In this document: positions 1-11,907 of the stretch, piece after piece | How positions within the stretch are numbered: position 1 is the first letter of the stretch | Layout: each line of letters begins with the position of its first letter | Source of the DNA: Sindora glabra | Taxonomy: Eukaryota > Streptophyta > Magnoliopsida > Fabales > Fabaceae | DNA: 64,000 nucleotides | Direction: 5' to 3' | Assembly (NCBI GenBank): GCA_020226215.1 | Contig: CM035234.1 | Location: 65,993,823-66,057,822 of the forward strand | The notes under the pieces: generated by a model | The model's input: the letters and a program-made list of their open reading frames with translations, nothing else | What the model was told of the DNA's origin: nothing | Databases searched by the model: none | Program-made: the position numbers and the translations under genes

Positions 1-1332
1 AGAAATTATATATCTATGTATAATATTATACTAATATACATAATTAAGTGATTTTTTATTAAAATTAATAATTGGTATTAGAGCCTCTTGATCATATAAA
101 TTTGATTTATTATTATGTGGATTTATAAATATTTTTATTTTGAATAATTTTAAAATTTTATGATGAATATCTTTTTTGGATCAAAATGTTATGAATATCA
201 AAATTATTTCATAGCCTTCAAATTAGTTATTTCATTTTTTATATATGTTATTTTTAAATTTGTTATGTATGATATTCATATATTATGTAAAGAATTTGTG
301 TATGATTCATCTGTATATGATTCATATAAGTATTTTTAGATGAATTTTATGTGTTTTAGTTTGCATATATGTCTATTTATAAAAAAAATTTGTTTTGGTT
401 TGCATAAAAAATAGTTTATGTGTGCATATTGTTCTATGTTAAGCATGGTCATGGATAAAACTCGTTTAATATGCTATGCTTACAATATGCATGTATGCAT
501 TTCCAATATGTTGTGTTTACAACATCATTTTAGTTTTTACATGAAATATATATTCATCTTGTTTGAACTGCAATGTTTTACAAATTTTTTCGAATATACT
601 ATGTTTTATGAATCTTCGATCTAGTATGCTTGGTTTTATGAAATCTAATAGTACATTATTTTCTTTTGCAATATGAATCTTTTGTTTCAAAAAGTACTAG
701 AAATGTTTTAATCCAATTCGCTTCATATTGTGGAACATCTTTTCTAAAAAATTGCATTACTATGATTCCTCAATTTGGTTAAAAGCATAGTATCATCATC
801 AAAATATTGAAAAGGATATATACATATTCCCTGTAAATTTGGTTTTTAATGTTTCTACAAAAACATGGAAAATGGCCATCAATATGTTTACTACCAGTTT
901 CACTATCAATTTGTTCACCATGAAAAATGAATGCCTGGTTTACTATTAATTTTTTTTCCTAGAAAATGAACATAAATGATTTTAATTTTTCCATTTATTT
1001 TACAATGATTTTTAGTCAATAATAATTGTAATTTATAAAAATGCATTAAAGTGGGCTAAAATCAAGTGTTAGGTTTTTAAAACCATTAAACCTATTTTTT
1101 AAATTTTTCTTATTTTCAATTGTACTTATGGTGTTTTTTTGGATTTTTTTGCATTAAAATGAATTAAAAAGTAATTTTGTGTGAAGATCATATTGAAAAA
1201 TGTGTTAAAAGGGCTAAAATGGAATTAAGTCACACATGTTTGCAATTAAGTCAGGTAACCTAAGTTGCAAACCTAGTTGGAGGAAAAAGATGAATGCATA
1301 ATGCGCTCTTAGCGAAAACCACATATGCTAGT
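1..1332 (+). mobile_element. Copia element C (copy 1): LTR tail, primer-binding site and untranslated leader
   Basis: Positions 1 to about 67 correspond to the 3' tail of an LTR. Its counterpart in copy 2 ends in CA at 50862. TTGGTATTAGAGC at 72-84 resembles the plant initiator-Met tRNA primer site (TGGTATCAGAGC) with one change. The following 1.25 kb is AT-rich and without a long ORF; a 68-codon frame at 418-624 shows no recognisable motif. It ends in CTAGT (1328-1332), the target duplicated when the Sirevirus-type element inserted. The rest of C is missing from copy 1 because the 3' side is truncated. Confidence 0.7.
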
Positions 1333-2805
1333 TGTTAACTTTAGCCCCATAAAGGAGGTTTTGATAATAACAAAATATTTTGATCTTCTCAGATTTGACA
1401 ATTAATTAATTGGAATCCAAATGCAAAAAATAAAGATTGAAAGAGACTAATGATTGAAGAACATCATTGGTTTAGTTAGGATTTTAGTTAGGATTATAGG
1501 ATGAAATTGTATAAGAAGAATTCATCTAAAAAGAAGTTTAGGTTTTTCAAAAAAATAAGTTAAATCTTATGTCAAATGACTTTTAAAATAAGGTTAGAAT
1601 GTTTTCAAGAAAGAAAACCATGTTTCAAAATGATTTTCTTTAAAAATCTTGAAAAATAGGAGTAAATTGACTAACCAATCAATTCAAAACATCTAAAAAG
1701 TATACTAGACATCTTGGATCAATTAACTAATCGATTTCGAAAGTCTTGAGAGAAATCAAGGCAAAATGAATCAATTAACCAACCAATTTGGTGTTTCAAA
1801 TTTTCAAAAATCAAGTTCCTTGAATGGATTAATGAACCCACTCATTGTCCTGTGACTTTTGCTCAAAACAAAATTTTTCAAAAGGTAAAATCATTTGACC
1901 AATTAATTCCACACATCTAAAGCCAAACCGAGGTCTAGTGAATCAGTTGAGTAATTGATCATTATGTGTTGAATTCAAGTTGTATAGCTAGGTGAATTGA
2001 TTAATCAATTGATTCACTGCAACTTTTTAAAATATTTGAAGGTAGCTTGAATCTTTTAACTAATCAATTCATAAGGTGCCAACTATCCTGTAATAGCTTT
2101 ATTTTCTTTGTAATGGATTTTTTAACTTTCTAACCTCTATATAAAGGCTTCATTTCAATTTAAAAAAAATAAGAAAGTGCTATGACTATTACATGGACTC
2201 AAGAAACTTTATTTTCTCTTATCTAAAACCTAAAAATCCCTTAATCCTAACTGATTCAATTCCTCTCTTTAGCTTTTTCATTATGTAATCTAACTTTCAA
2301 AGTTTGTGAACTAGTTTCTTAATTCCAAATCACTCATTTGTTATATGTCAAGGTGAGGTATCCTAGGAATATCAAGAGTGTTGGATCTCTTGATAGATAA
2401 AGGCTTTGAAAGAGGATTCTCAAATAGATTATACAAAAAAGAAGAGACTTATATTAAGACTTCTTCAAGTGCTCTCAAACTTGAAGAGATAGTAGATTAG
2501 AGTTTAAAATCCAATTCAAAGAGGCTTAGTAGTGCAAATACACCTTGGAGTGTTGGATCTTCAATGCTAAAATCACTATAAATAGTAGTGTTTGAATCTC
2601 CTCTTCTCTATTTATCTATTTAGTTATATTATGCTTTGTTTTTCTAATCACTTATTCGCTATTGTGTTGGGCTTGCATTAAGTTGGTTATTACTTTCATT
2701 CTTGAATCATTTATTAGCTATTTATCAAAATTAAGGACATTGCCTTTATTTTGCCAAAATTTTTATACCCAATTCACCTTCTTTTGGGTAAAATATTAAA
2801 TAAAA
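1333..2805 (+). repeat. 5' LTR of Sirevirus-type element A1
   Basis: It starts TGTTAACTTTAG and ends just before the degenerate primer site TTGATATCTAAGC (2807-2819). At 1473 bp it has the same length as the 5' LTR of copy 2. The terminal CA has decayed to AA. TATATAAA at 2139-2146 is the probable LTR TATA box. The U3 part carries several versions of an inverted-repeat motif built on AATCGATT. Confidence 0.9.
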
Positions 2806-2806
2806 T

Positions 2807-2819
2807 TTGATATCTAAGC
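2807..2819 (+). other. Degenerate tRNA-Met primer-binding site of A1
   Basis: TTGATATCTAAGC matches TTGGTATCAGAGC at 10 of 13 positions and lies directly after the 5' LTR. The same degenerate form is present in copy 2 at 53606-53618, so it decayed before the duplication. Confidence 0.6.
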
Positions 2820-2868
2820 TTGGCTTTTGGAATAAGATCTTAAAATCTTAAGAGGATCCAACAGATGT

Positions 2869-3890
2869 AAATAGTGTCAGCATTTTATTTAAATGTCCTC
2901 CATTAAACAAAGCTCCTACTTTCAATGGACAACACTATACTTATTGGAAATAAAAAATGAAAGATTTTGTAGAAGCTACTGAGATTGATATGTGGAATTT
3001 AATTGAAAATGGTTATAATCCACTAGCTAAAAGCAAAAATAACGTAGATGTTTTGAAACTAAGATTTGAATGGAGTGAAGATAAGAAAAGACAATATCAA
3101 CTTCATTATAAAGTTAAGTGGATTTTATCAAATGCTTTATGACCTAGTGAATATGAGAGAGTATCAAATTATTTAACTACAAAAAAAATATGGGATATGC
3201 TTAAAGTAGCTCATGTAGGAACCATATAATTCAAAGAAAGCAATATGCATACATTAATTTATTAATATGAATTGTTTAGAATGAATAATAGGGAATTTAT
3301 TAAAGATATGATGCAAAGATTTACTGCTTTTGTTAACTAATTGAGTTTTTTTGGCAGGCATCTTACAAATGGGGAACTTGTTCATAAGGTGCCTAAGTCA
3401 CTAACAATTGAGTGACAATAAAAAAATAACTATTTTTAAAGAAGGAATGAAGATAAAAAAAAGCCAACTCTACAAGATTTATTTAGAAATTTGGAGGAAT
3501 ATGAACTATAACTTAAGAGATATGCTAATGATAATGAAAGAAAGAAAAAGTATCTACTTTTAAAGCTAAAGCAATTGTAGATAAGGATAAAAATGATGAA
3601 GATTTCCAAAAAGAATTACTTGACACTTCATTGAGAGATGACTTAGCCCTCCTTACTAAGAAATATGAAAAAGCACTTAAAAAAATTAGTAGTAGAGGAA
3701 AAGTGCCTTAAGCAAATAAACATACAAGTAAAGAAGAAGTCAACAAGCAAGCTATTACAACTTGCTATGAGTGCAAAAAGCAAGGGCATATCAAGTTTGA
3801 TTGTCCTATATACTTAAAGAAGCAATTGGAACTTGAAAAGAAAAATAATATAAATGCTTATAAGAAAGCACATTAAGCTACTTGGCGTGA
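2869..3890 (+). pseudogene. Dead gag of A1 (Ty1/copia, Sirevirus-type)
   Basis: Gag would form the virus-like particle and bind RNA. The frame can be followed from about 2869 (…NKAPTFNGQHYTYWK) through an open part at 2957-3142 (MKDFVEATEIDMWNLIENGY) and a stretch with RFTAFVN to a CCHC zinc knuckle, CYECKKQGHIKFDC, at about 3760-3800. Several in-frame stops (after YWK, after SNAL, in the FVN segment) and frameshifts disable it. Fragments of lysine- and glutamate-rich coiled-coil type continue to about 4260. The layout matches the better-preserved gag of element B. Family assignment is firm; exact boundaries are not. Confidence 0.8.
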
Positions 3891-4369
3891 TGATGATGAC
3901 AATAATTCATGCAATGGAAATGACAAAGATAAAAAAGCTTTTTTGTGTTTAATGGCTTTAGAAGAACAAGATGGAGATGAGCTATCCATCTTTAGCCTAG
4001 ATAATGAATATAATAATGTCATTTCTAATTTAAACTTAGATTTACTTAAGGTCAACATAAATATTAAACTCTTAAAGAAGTTAATCTCTTCTTTGAAAAA
4101 TAATATTGAGTAAATTGAAAAAGAAAATGAAGAATTAATTCAAGAAGTAGAAAGCCTTAAGAAAATCATATAAAAATGCATCTCTTGTAAAAATCTTAAG
4201 TAAAAACTTAATGATTTAACTAAAACTCTTCAGAAGTTCACAAAAGACAAAGATTCACTAGATACCTTTTTTAGTAAAAAGACTAGTTTAAATAAAGAAG
4301 GTCTTGGTTACACACCAAACAAAAAAAATCATTTTTACAAAAATTTCTTTGTAAAGAAACCATGAAAAG

Positions 4370-6178
4370 ATAGCTAAAAAATAACATGTTTTTATTATGG
4401 AGAAAAAAGACATACAATTTACTCTTGGGCATATAAAAGTTAAACCTATGTTGGAACAAAGAAAATTTAGGTTCTTAAAGGGACATATATACTAACTAAC
4501 AAAAAGGGACCCAAAGTTATTTAGGTATCAAAAGTAAAAAATTAATGTTCTTTTTATAGGTATGTTTAAGAATTCAAAGTGAGACGTGGTACTTGGATAG
4601 TGGCTACTCAAGACATATGATAAGGGATAAATTCAAGTTCATTTCATTAGCACTCAAAGAAAAAGGAAATGTCACCTTTGGTGACAATTTAAGGGGAAGA
4701 GTCATGAGAAAAGGTAAAGTGGGTAATAATTCAAAATCTTGTATTGATAATGTTTTATATGTCAAAGGACTCAAGCATAATTTGCTTAACATTATTCAAT
4801 TCTATGACAAAAGGAACAAAGTTACATTTGATTCCCTTTGTTGCATTGTTAAAAATCAAGATGATAAGCAAATTAGGTTGATTGGTAAGAGATATGAAAA
4901 TATCTATATCAAAGACATTGATAATGAGCCTAATCTAGATTCTAAATGCTTAGTTAGTATAAATGATGATTCTTGGATTTAGCATAAAAAACTTGTTCAT
5001 ACAAGCATGGTTCTTATAGGAAAACTTTCCAAAAATCATTTAGTTGATTGTTTAACAAGATTGAAATTTGTCAAAAATAAAATTTATAATGCATTTCAAA
5101 AAGGAAAATAAATAAAAGCTTCTTTTAAATTCAAAAATATTGTTTCCACTTCTAAACCACTTCAATTACTACATATGGATTTAGTTAGTCCATCAAGAAT
5201 TAGAAATCGGGGAGGAAATCTTTATATACTTGTAATTGTTAATGACTACTCAAGATTACATGGACATTATTTCTTTCTTCCAAAGATAAAGCTTTTAAAG
5301 CTTTCAAAAGACTTACAAAAACCATATAAAATGAAAAAAGAATGTCTATAGCAAGCATTAGAATCTATTATGGTGGGGAATTTGAAAATCATCACTTTAT
5401 TTGTTTTTGTGATGACAATGGAATTAAGCATAACTTCTTATCTTCTAGAACACCTTAACAAAATGGAGTTGTTAAAAGGAAGAATCGGTCTCTAGAAGAG
5501 ATAGCAAGAACTATGCTTAATGATAGTAAGCACTGCTTACTATGTGATGAATAGAACCCTTATTAGACTAATTTTAAAGAGAACCCTTTATGACCTTTAT
5601 AAAGGAAGAAAGCCAAATATTTCACATTTTTATGTTTTGGTTGCAAATGTTTTATAATGGAAAAAACAATCTTGGAAAGTTTGATGCCAAATTTTATAAA
5701 GCCATATTTATTGGATATTCTTCTAATAACAAGGTTTATAAGGTTTATAACAAAAAAACTTTGTTAGTAAAAGAATCCATACATGTTATATTTGATGAAT
5801 CTTCTTTTAGCATGAAAAGGGAACTACTTATTATATGATAAATAGAGCCTTCATTAGACTAATTTTAAAGAAAACCCTTTATGACCTTTACAAAGGAAGA
5901 AAGCTAAATATTTCACATTTTCATGTTTTTGTTTACAAATGTTTTATAATAGAAAAGACAATCTTGGAAAGTTTGATGCCATATTTTATGAAGCCATCTT
6001 TATTCAATATTATGTTAATAATAAAGCTTACAAGGTTTATAACAAAAGAACTTTTCTAGTAGAAGAATCCATACATGTTGTATCTAAAGAATCTTCTCTT
6101 AGCATGAAAAGAGTATCAAATGAGGATAAGGAGCAAGCTGACTCAGGGGTTATTCAAAAGAATTTAAATAAAGAGATG
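4370..6178 (+). pseudogene. Dead protease-integrase part of A1 pol
   Basis: A second, degraded zinc-finger-like segment (CFYYGEKRH) lies at about 4385. The aspartic protease site DSG is kept (LDSGYSRHMIRD) in the open stretch 4593-4982, which runs into the gag-pre-integrase region (VLYVKGLKHNLLNI). Integrase follows with LHMDL and a changed catalytic segment, RIYYGGEFEN, where RSDHGGEFEN is usual, so the second acidic residue is lost. Copy 2 has lost it too. The C-terminal part (YDLYKGRKPNISHF) occurs twice because of a tandem duplication of about 291 bp. Stops and frameshifts throughout. The frame is cut at about 6178 by foreign copia sequence. Confidence 0.85.
5533..6114 (+). repeat. Tandem duplication of an integrase segment (2 x ~291 bp) in A1
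   Basis: Two adjacent, slightly diverged copies of the segment encoding the end of the integrase core and the YDLYKGRKPNISHF region. The period is 291 bp by aligning 5546-5554 with 837-845 of the same thousand. The same duplication is present in copy 2 with period 292, so it predates the segmental duplication. Confidence 0.88.
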
Positions 6179-6180
6179 AG

Positions 6181-7080
6181 AAAGACTTAGGTGAAGCTGC
6201 CTATATACTAGGTATTAAGATCTATAGAGATAGTTCAAGAAAATTGCTTGGCCTCAGTCAGAGTACATACATAGATAAAGTGTTAGAACGGTTTAACATG
6301 CAAGAATCTAAAAGAGGATTTTTGCCTAAGTCGCATGGCATAAATTTGTCCAAAACTCAGTGTCCTTCGACACAAGATAAGAAGGACCGCATGAATAAGA
6401 TACCATATGCATCAGCAATTAGATATATCATGTATGCCATGATATGTACTCGTCCTGATGTCTCATATGCTTAAAGCATGATGAGCAGGTACCGGTCAAA
6501 TCCAGGTGAACCTCACTGGACTGCCGTTAAGAATATCCTTAAGTACTTAAGAAGGACCAAGGATTCATTCTTAATTTATGGAGGAGAGGAAGAACTTGTT
6601 GTAAAAGGTTACACTGATGCCAGTTTCCAATCCGACAAGGATGACTTTAGATCGCAGTCAGGTTATGTATCTAGCCTGAATGGTGGTGATGTGTGCTGGA
6701 AGAGTTCAAAGCAGGAAACGGTGGCTGACTCTACTACAGAGGCTGAGTATATTGCTGCATCTGATGCGTCAAAAGAAGCTGTTTGGATCAAAAAGTTCAT
6801 TACTGAACTTGGCATTGTTCCTAGCATTGCAAACCCAGTGGATCTCTATTGTGACAACAATGGAGCCATTGCACAAGCCAAGGAACCCAGATCTCACCAG
6901 CGATCCAAACATATACTTAGGCGCTTCCATCTCATTCGAGAAATTATCGATAGAGGAGATGTGAAGATATGCAAAGTACCAACTGATGATAATATCGCCG
7001 ACCCACTGACAAAGCTTTTTGCGCAGAAAAAGCATGATAGTCATACTATGTCACTTGGTATTAGATACATGAGTGATTAG
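6181..7080 (+). pseudogene. 3' reverse transcriptase and RNase H of copia N, one internal stop
   Basis: This is the end of a Ty1/copia polyprotein that would copy element RNA into DNA and degrade the RNA strand. The frame runs from KDLGEAAYILG through the thumb/connection region (TRPDVSYA) to RNase H. A single in-frame TAA at 6472-6474 replaces a residue in SYA*SMMSRY; otherwise it is open to 7080. RNase H acidic residues are visible in TDASF, TEAEYIA and CDNNGAI, followed by SKHI and the family tail (NIADPLTK, GIRYMSD). It is the best-preserved coding stretch of any retroelement here. It has no 5' part, so it cannot act alone. Confidence 0.88.
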
Positions 7081-7100
7081 CTCTAGTCCAAGTGGGAGAT

Positions 7101-8725
7101 TATTGGTGTATGTCCTAGAACCAATCATATAGATGATTGAAGTTATACACAATGTATTATGTTTTTAGGCAATTTAATTATTGTATTTTGTTTTTATTAT
7201 TATTATGTACAATTTATAACTTAATATAATAATTATCCTTGGAATAGCTTTTCTATTCCTAAAATGCCCCTAGTCCAGTATTATTACGAAAATGATAGTA
7301 ATAATACATCGAGAGTAGCATGTATAGTGACTGATGATTACGAATCATGGATATGTGATATCAAGTCAATACATGAGTACATTGCTAGTAAACAATGTAC
7401 TAGACTGACCCACTATGAGAATATTGCATGGATAAACGTGTCATAAGTCATTCTCATATGATCACAAATACACGTAAACCTTTGACCTGAAGTCACTACG
7501 ATTCCCTACATGAGGAATTACTCACTTTAATATTGTCCTATGTCACCTTTAATCAGGATGACAAGTAGGGCATTGATTGGGTGTGTCGTAAATTATACAG
7601 AGGGAAGTGTGTGATGTAAATAGGATTTTATTACTTTTGTATAAAAGAGAAATATCCTTGGGCCCCTTGATTGAGTGAGACTTAGAAATGCATGGCCATG
7701 TTCAATTGAATTAATATGTGATATTAATTATTTATTTTAAGTCTACTCAGTATCAAGAAATATAAATTGAACATTGACGAGGATGATATATTCCATGCCT
7801 CCAGTTCAATTTGGATATTATTACAAAAGGGTTATGATGCAAAACGTTGATCATGTATTAGGTGAATGTCGAATCACAGACATTCTTACTACTTGAGTGG
7901 CAGTGATGTATTGCTAGATACCGCTTACTGTCTATGGCTCAATAAATGAGTCATTGTCAACGTAGTAAGAACCTACAGGGTCACACAAAAGGAGTAGGAA
8001 TAAGACAATAATTAATTGGACTTATTTTCGTGCATATATATTATTATTAAGAATAATAATAAGTTATTCACGTAATATATATATAATATTATGTGATATT
8101 ATTTAATATTAAAGTAATATTAAATAATTACGTTATCAGATATTAGATAAATATATTATAAGATAATATTATTTTGATATTTGATAACTATATGCAATTA
8201 TCTAATAATTAAGATATTTATATTATGAGATAATATTATTATCTAATATTAGATAATTAATAGATAAGTCCTATCTCTTTTCATTATCTCTAGGATAAGG
8301 ATAAGATGAGTTGTTAAATGTGATTAGGATTTTGGAAGCATTATCCTAGTAGGACTAGGATTATAGCTTGCCTAAGTTCTATAAAAAGGGACTTGAGGGC
8401 AGCACTTTTACAATACATTCAAAGCTTCCATATAAACCCTAAATCACTTAGAAAACATCCAATCCTAATTCTTAGAGAGAAAAATGCATCCTAGCAGATT
8501 CGTGGAGGGTAAGAGGTCATTGTTCACTCTGTGTGGATACCATAGAGACGCTGTACCTTCCGGCCGGCGTTTGATTCATCTGCTCTCAAGTTTTGATCAG
8601 TAGAAACACGAGTGCTCAATAGGTAAAACCCTAATCATTGACTTATGCTTTTTGCATGGATCCTAGGTAGAATTCGGATCAAAATTTTAAAATTTCGCTA
8701 CATATAATAATCCGAATTCCCAATA
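7101..8725 (+). repeat. 3' LTR of copia N
   Basis: It begins TATTGGTGTATGTCC (probably TGTTGG originally) right after the purine tract and ends CCGAATTCCCAATA, where CCCAACA would be expected. It is 1625 bp long. TATAAAAA at 8380-8387 is the likely TATA box. A long AT-rich stretch around 8030-8260 can form hairpins. The LTR is homologous to the solo LTR at 47078-50255 and to the truncated minus-strand LTR ending at 13244. A 60-codon frame at 7264-7446 lies inside it and is not a gene. Confidence 0.85.
8380..8387 (+). promoter_or_regulatory. Probable TATA box in the copia N LTR
   Basis: TATAAAAA followed by GGGACTTGAGGGCAGC. The homologous solo LTR has TTTATAAAGAGG in the same place (about 49922), which supports a conserved core promoter. 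Confidence 0.55.
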
Positions 8726-9565
8726 GATATCATATTTAAAGCTACTATTAAGTCTATGTGCCAAGAATATGCTAAGTTGATGCAGAGTAAGTTTGAAATG
8801 TCCATGATATAAGAGCTTAACCTCTTTCTTGCCCTGCAAATCAAGCAATCAAGTGATGAAATCTTTATAAGTCAAACTAAGTATATAACGGACCTAATTA
8901 AGAAATACAAAATGAGTGAAGCCAAACCATTTCCTACTTCCATGAGTATAACAACCAAGTTAGATCTAGATAAATAATGTTTAGTGTGTGTGTATGTATA
9001 CAATATTTCAAGCTAACCCCAAAAAATATCATTTAACTACTATGGAAAGGATTTTTAGATATCTTACATACACACCTCACTTTGGTTTATAGTATCATAA
9101 AGAAAAATCAAACTTCCTAATAGGTTATTCAGATGCCAATTTTATTGGTAACAGATTAGATAAAAAGAGTACTAGTGAAGTATATCAATTTCTTATACAT
9201 TCACTAGCCTCTTAGTATAACAAGAAACAAGATAATATTTACTACTGAAGTAGAATATATAGTAGTAGGTAGTTGTTATGTTTAACTTTTATGGATAAAG
9301 CAACAACTATTTGATTATGGACTGAATTTTAAAAATATTTCTATAAAATATGATAATATAAGTGCCATCAATCTAACCATAAATCCTATCATGCACTCAA
9401 GGTTTAGGCACATTGAAATAAGGCATCATTTTATTTGTGATCATATCGAAAAAGGAGACATTTCATTATAGTTTGTCCAAACTAATTTTCAAATAGCAAA
9501 CATCTTCATTAAGCCATTTAGTGAAAAGCACTTTAATTTTATAAGAAAAGAGTTAAGCATGTTGA
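8726..9565 (+). pseudogene. Dead 3' reverse transcriptase and RNase H of A1
   Basis: Element A resumes here directly after the N LTR with IIFKATIKSMCQEYAKLMQ, just downstream of the lost YVDD box. Recognisable pieces follow: LFLALQIKQSSDEIFISQTKYI, then RNase H fragments in shifted frames (SRFRHIEIRHHF-like, about 9400-9440). Many stops. The parallel segment in copy 2 (57767-58600) is nearly identical, so most of the damage is older than the duplication. Confidence 0.75.
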
Positions 9566-10440
9566 ATTTTCTTGAAAGCACTAATTACATGTTTTTCTTA
9601 TCAATGTACTAACTTAAGCATCAAAGATATCTCAAAGGTTTATTTTACAGGTGCCACCTTTCGTCTTTAGTAATCATAGCTCAAAATCAAGCTTTAATCT
9701 TCCATAGAGCCAAAAAGTTATATCATAGATCATTTGAGAGTTGAAATGATGAGATAGGAGTTTTCATGATTCAAGAATTAAGTGGTTAATCGATTCCAAG
9801 GTAATGAATCAAGTGACTAGTTAATTCAAGGATTTCATGTTTAAAGGAAATGAATCAAGTGGTCAATTGATTCCAAGAAAGCAGTGTTGGTATTTGGAAG
9901 TCTAAAATCACTAATTGATTGACAGCATCTGGAAGGAATTTTGGAATTTGAGAATTTTTTGCCATAAATTGAGTGGTTAATCAATTTACAAATGAACATA
10001 TTCATCCATGAATCAATTCCATAAAGCCTCTATATAAGTCCTATCACACAATAATTATGTCATTTGCTCCTTTATTTCTCTTACTAGCTGCTTGCATAGT
10101 TTAAACCTTTTGCCTAACCACCCAAAACCTTTGCTCTTCTCTAAAATGTCTAAATACATCATTTAAAACCTTCCTCCATTGCTCCTAACATCATCTAACC
10201 CATCAAATCTTTAGCATTATCAAAACCCTAATCCAAGTAATATCACACAAACCCTCTACAAACCTATTCCAAAACTCTAATTCTCCTATAAAAACATAGT
10301 GATAATAAATCACATAGGTAAGAAAAGCATAGCAACAAAGTATCCTTGCACTGAATCAAGTAAAGGGAGGGGGAAAATCAGGAGTTCATCATCTTAACCC
10401 TTTCCATCTACTAATATAATTCCAGAAAAAGGTACTACCT
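9566..10440 (+). other. Spacer between pol and envelope-like region of A1, with inverted-repeat motifs
   Basis: No coding sequence. About 9780-9990 holds several copies of a motif like AGTGGTTAATCGATTCC that resembles the inverted repeats of the LTR U3 region. The equivalent spacer in copy 2 is 58640-59500. Confidence 0.6.
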
Positions 10441-11560
10441 TAAGACAACTACTTTTAAAAGATTTCCAAAATGCATGACTAAGGAGATAAAGCCCAAAAA
10501 CTATTAGGGTATTAGATTTTTGAGAAATGAGAACATGGAAATATAACATATATTATAGAATTTGAGTCTATTAAAGTTTAACGGTCATTTTGCTGATATC
10601 TATCCAGCATGGAATATCATTTTTATGCCAATCTAAAAAAAGTAGCCAAGAAAGCTTGCTTGGATTGATAACCATTGTGAAAGGTGAAAGATTTCTATTG
10701 GTATTCATGAGTTAGTTATCATTTTTTATATAGATGCCAATTGACCTTTAACTAGTGCCAGGAACATTGTAGATTATTCCAAGGCTATTCTTATAAGGTT
10801 GTTTTGCCCCAATCTTGCCTAAAAATTATAAAGAATAAGTTGTTGATCACAGGGTTGTCAATGGAAGATAGAATTCTGTACTACATTATTATTAAAATAA
10901 TTCTTCCAAAGACATATATTTTCACTCAGATTGATCATCATGAACTATTCATGATATGGGTCATTAGGCAAAATATACCAAATATTTTTTCCTATCACAT
11001 GCTGCTCCACATGCATTCTTATCTCAATAAAGAGTTCCTTCCTTATGGGATGATCCTCACTGAGCTATTCAAGGTTTTTAGGATTCAAATTGATAAAGAA
11101 GCTAAGGTGGAGAAGTTTAAGGAATCCAAGAGATTGAAGGCCAAACATATGAAATAAATGTCCATCTAAAAAATAAAAGGAGTTTGGCACTTTATTAAGC
11201 AAGGAGATATAGTTAAGGAATTTGATATAGGTGCTTTATGGGATCATATTACTGTATTACATTAGGAGGCACAGAAGGAGTTGAAATCTTGCATTAAAAA
11301 TTAATTTAGAAAGCTCAGAGGAAAACTAAATATTATTGAAGAGGAAGAGGATAGTTCTCCTAAAGAAGAAGAAGAAGAAGAAGAAGAAGAAAAAGAAAAA
11401 CAAGCATACTCCCCTCAAGTAGAAAGGAAAAGTAAAAGGAGACAAGAAGCTGTACATTTAGGAGAGGAAGCAAAAGAAGAAGGAGACTTTGAAGCAACTA
11501 CTTTAGATAATGAAGAAGTTAAGGATAGTTCAAACAATATGATAGATGATTAGACATAAT
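10441..11560 (+). pseudogene. Envelope-like third ORF of A1, broken
   Basis: Many Sireviruses carry an extra ORF between pol and the 3' LTR whose product is called envelope-like; its function is unproven. The open part here is 10804-11157 (117 codons): a leucine/isoleucine-rich segment with ILYYIIIKIILPKTY, a HMHSYL motif and a conserved LPYGMIL block. A charged tail follows, containing a (GAA)n run at about 11363-11390 that encodes glutamate. Stops separate the tail from the open part. I assign it from the pattern, position and similarity to the equivalent region of element B. A membrane role cannot be read from the sequence. Confidence 0.65.
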
Positions 11561-11907
11561 TGTTCCTTTAGCCTCATTATCCCCTTAGGATTTATCTTTA
11601 TGTTTCAAACTGTTAATTGTTTTGATTAACTTCTAGATAGTTTATTTATTGTTTTATTGGTTTTATAGACATTATGTATATTACGGTAGATATTACTACT
11701 ATTTTACTAGATATATTGCTAGCTTATTAATGATGATTTGTTGCTTTCTTATTTCATTTTTTGATTGGTGCCAAAAAAGGAAGAAAATTATGAGATCTTG
11801 AAATTAAATGCCTATTTTGAGAGGGAATATTCTAATTAAGGGGAGCCATCCTGTGGAAAATCTGATTTAATTTCAAAATGGTTTATCATCATTAAAAAGA
11901 GAGAGTT

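Larger units (their letters stand above)
6179..8725 (+). mobile_element. Copia fragment N (3' pol plus 3' LTR) embedded in A1
   Basis: This segment is unlike the surrounding element A and belongs to a different copia lineage. It starts abruptly inside a reverse-transcriptase motif (KDLGEAAYILGIKIYRD), runs through RNase H to a stop at 7080, then a polypurine tract (AAGTGGGAGA) and a complete LTR. Its right edge is exactly the LTR end, after which A1 resumes at GATATC. About 794 bp of A present in copy 2 (roughly 56973-57766) is missing here. A full element probably inserted and a later deletion removed its 5' part together with flanking host sequence. Confidence 0.88.

Noticed and set aside
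418..624. 68-codon plus-strand frame
   Set aside because: It lies in the AT-rich copia leader, has no motif, and the same position in copy 2 does not keep an open frame of that length.
3873..4058. 61-codon minus-strand frame in element A
   Set aside because: Antisense shadow of the Ser/Glu-rich gag tail of the dead element.
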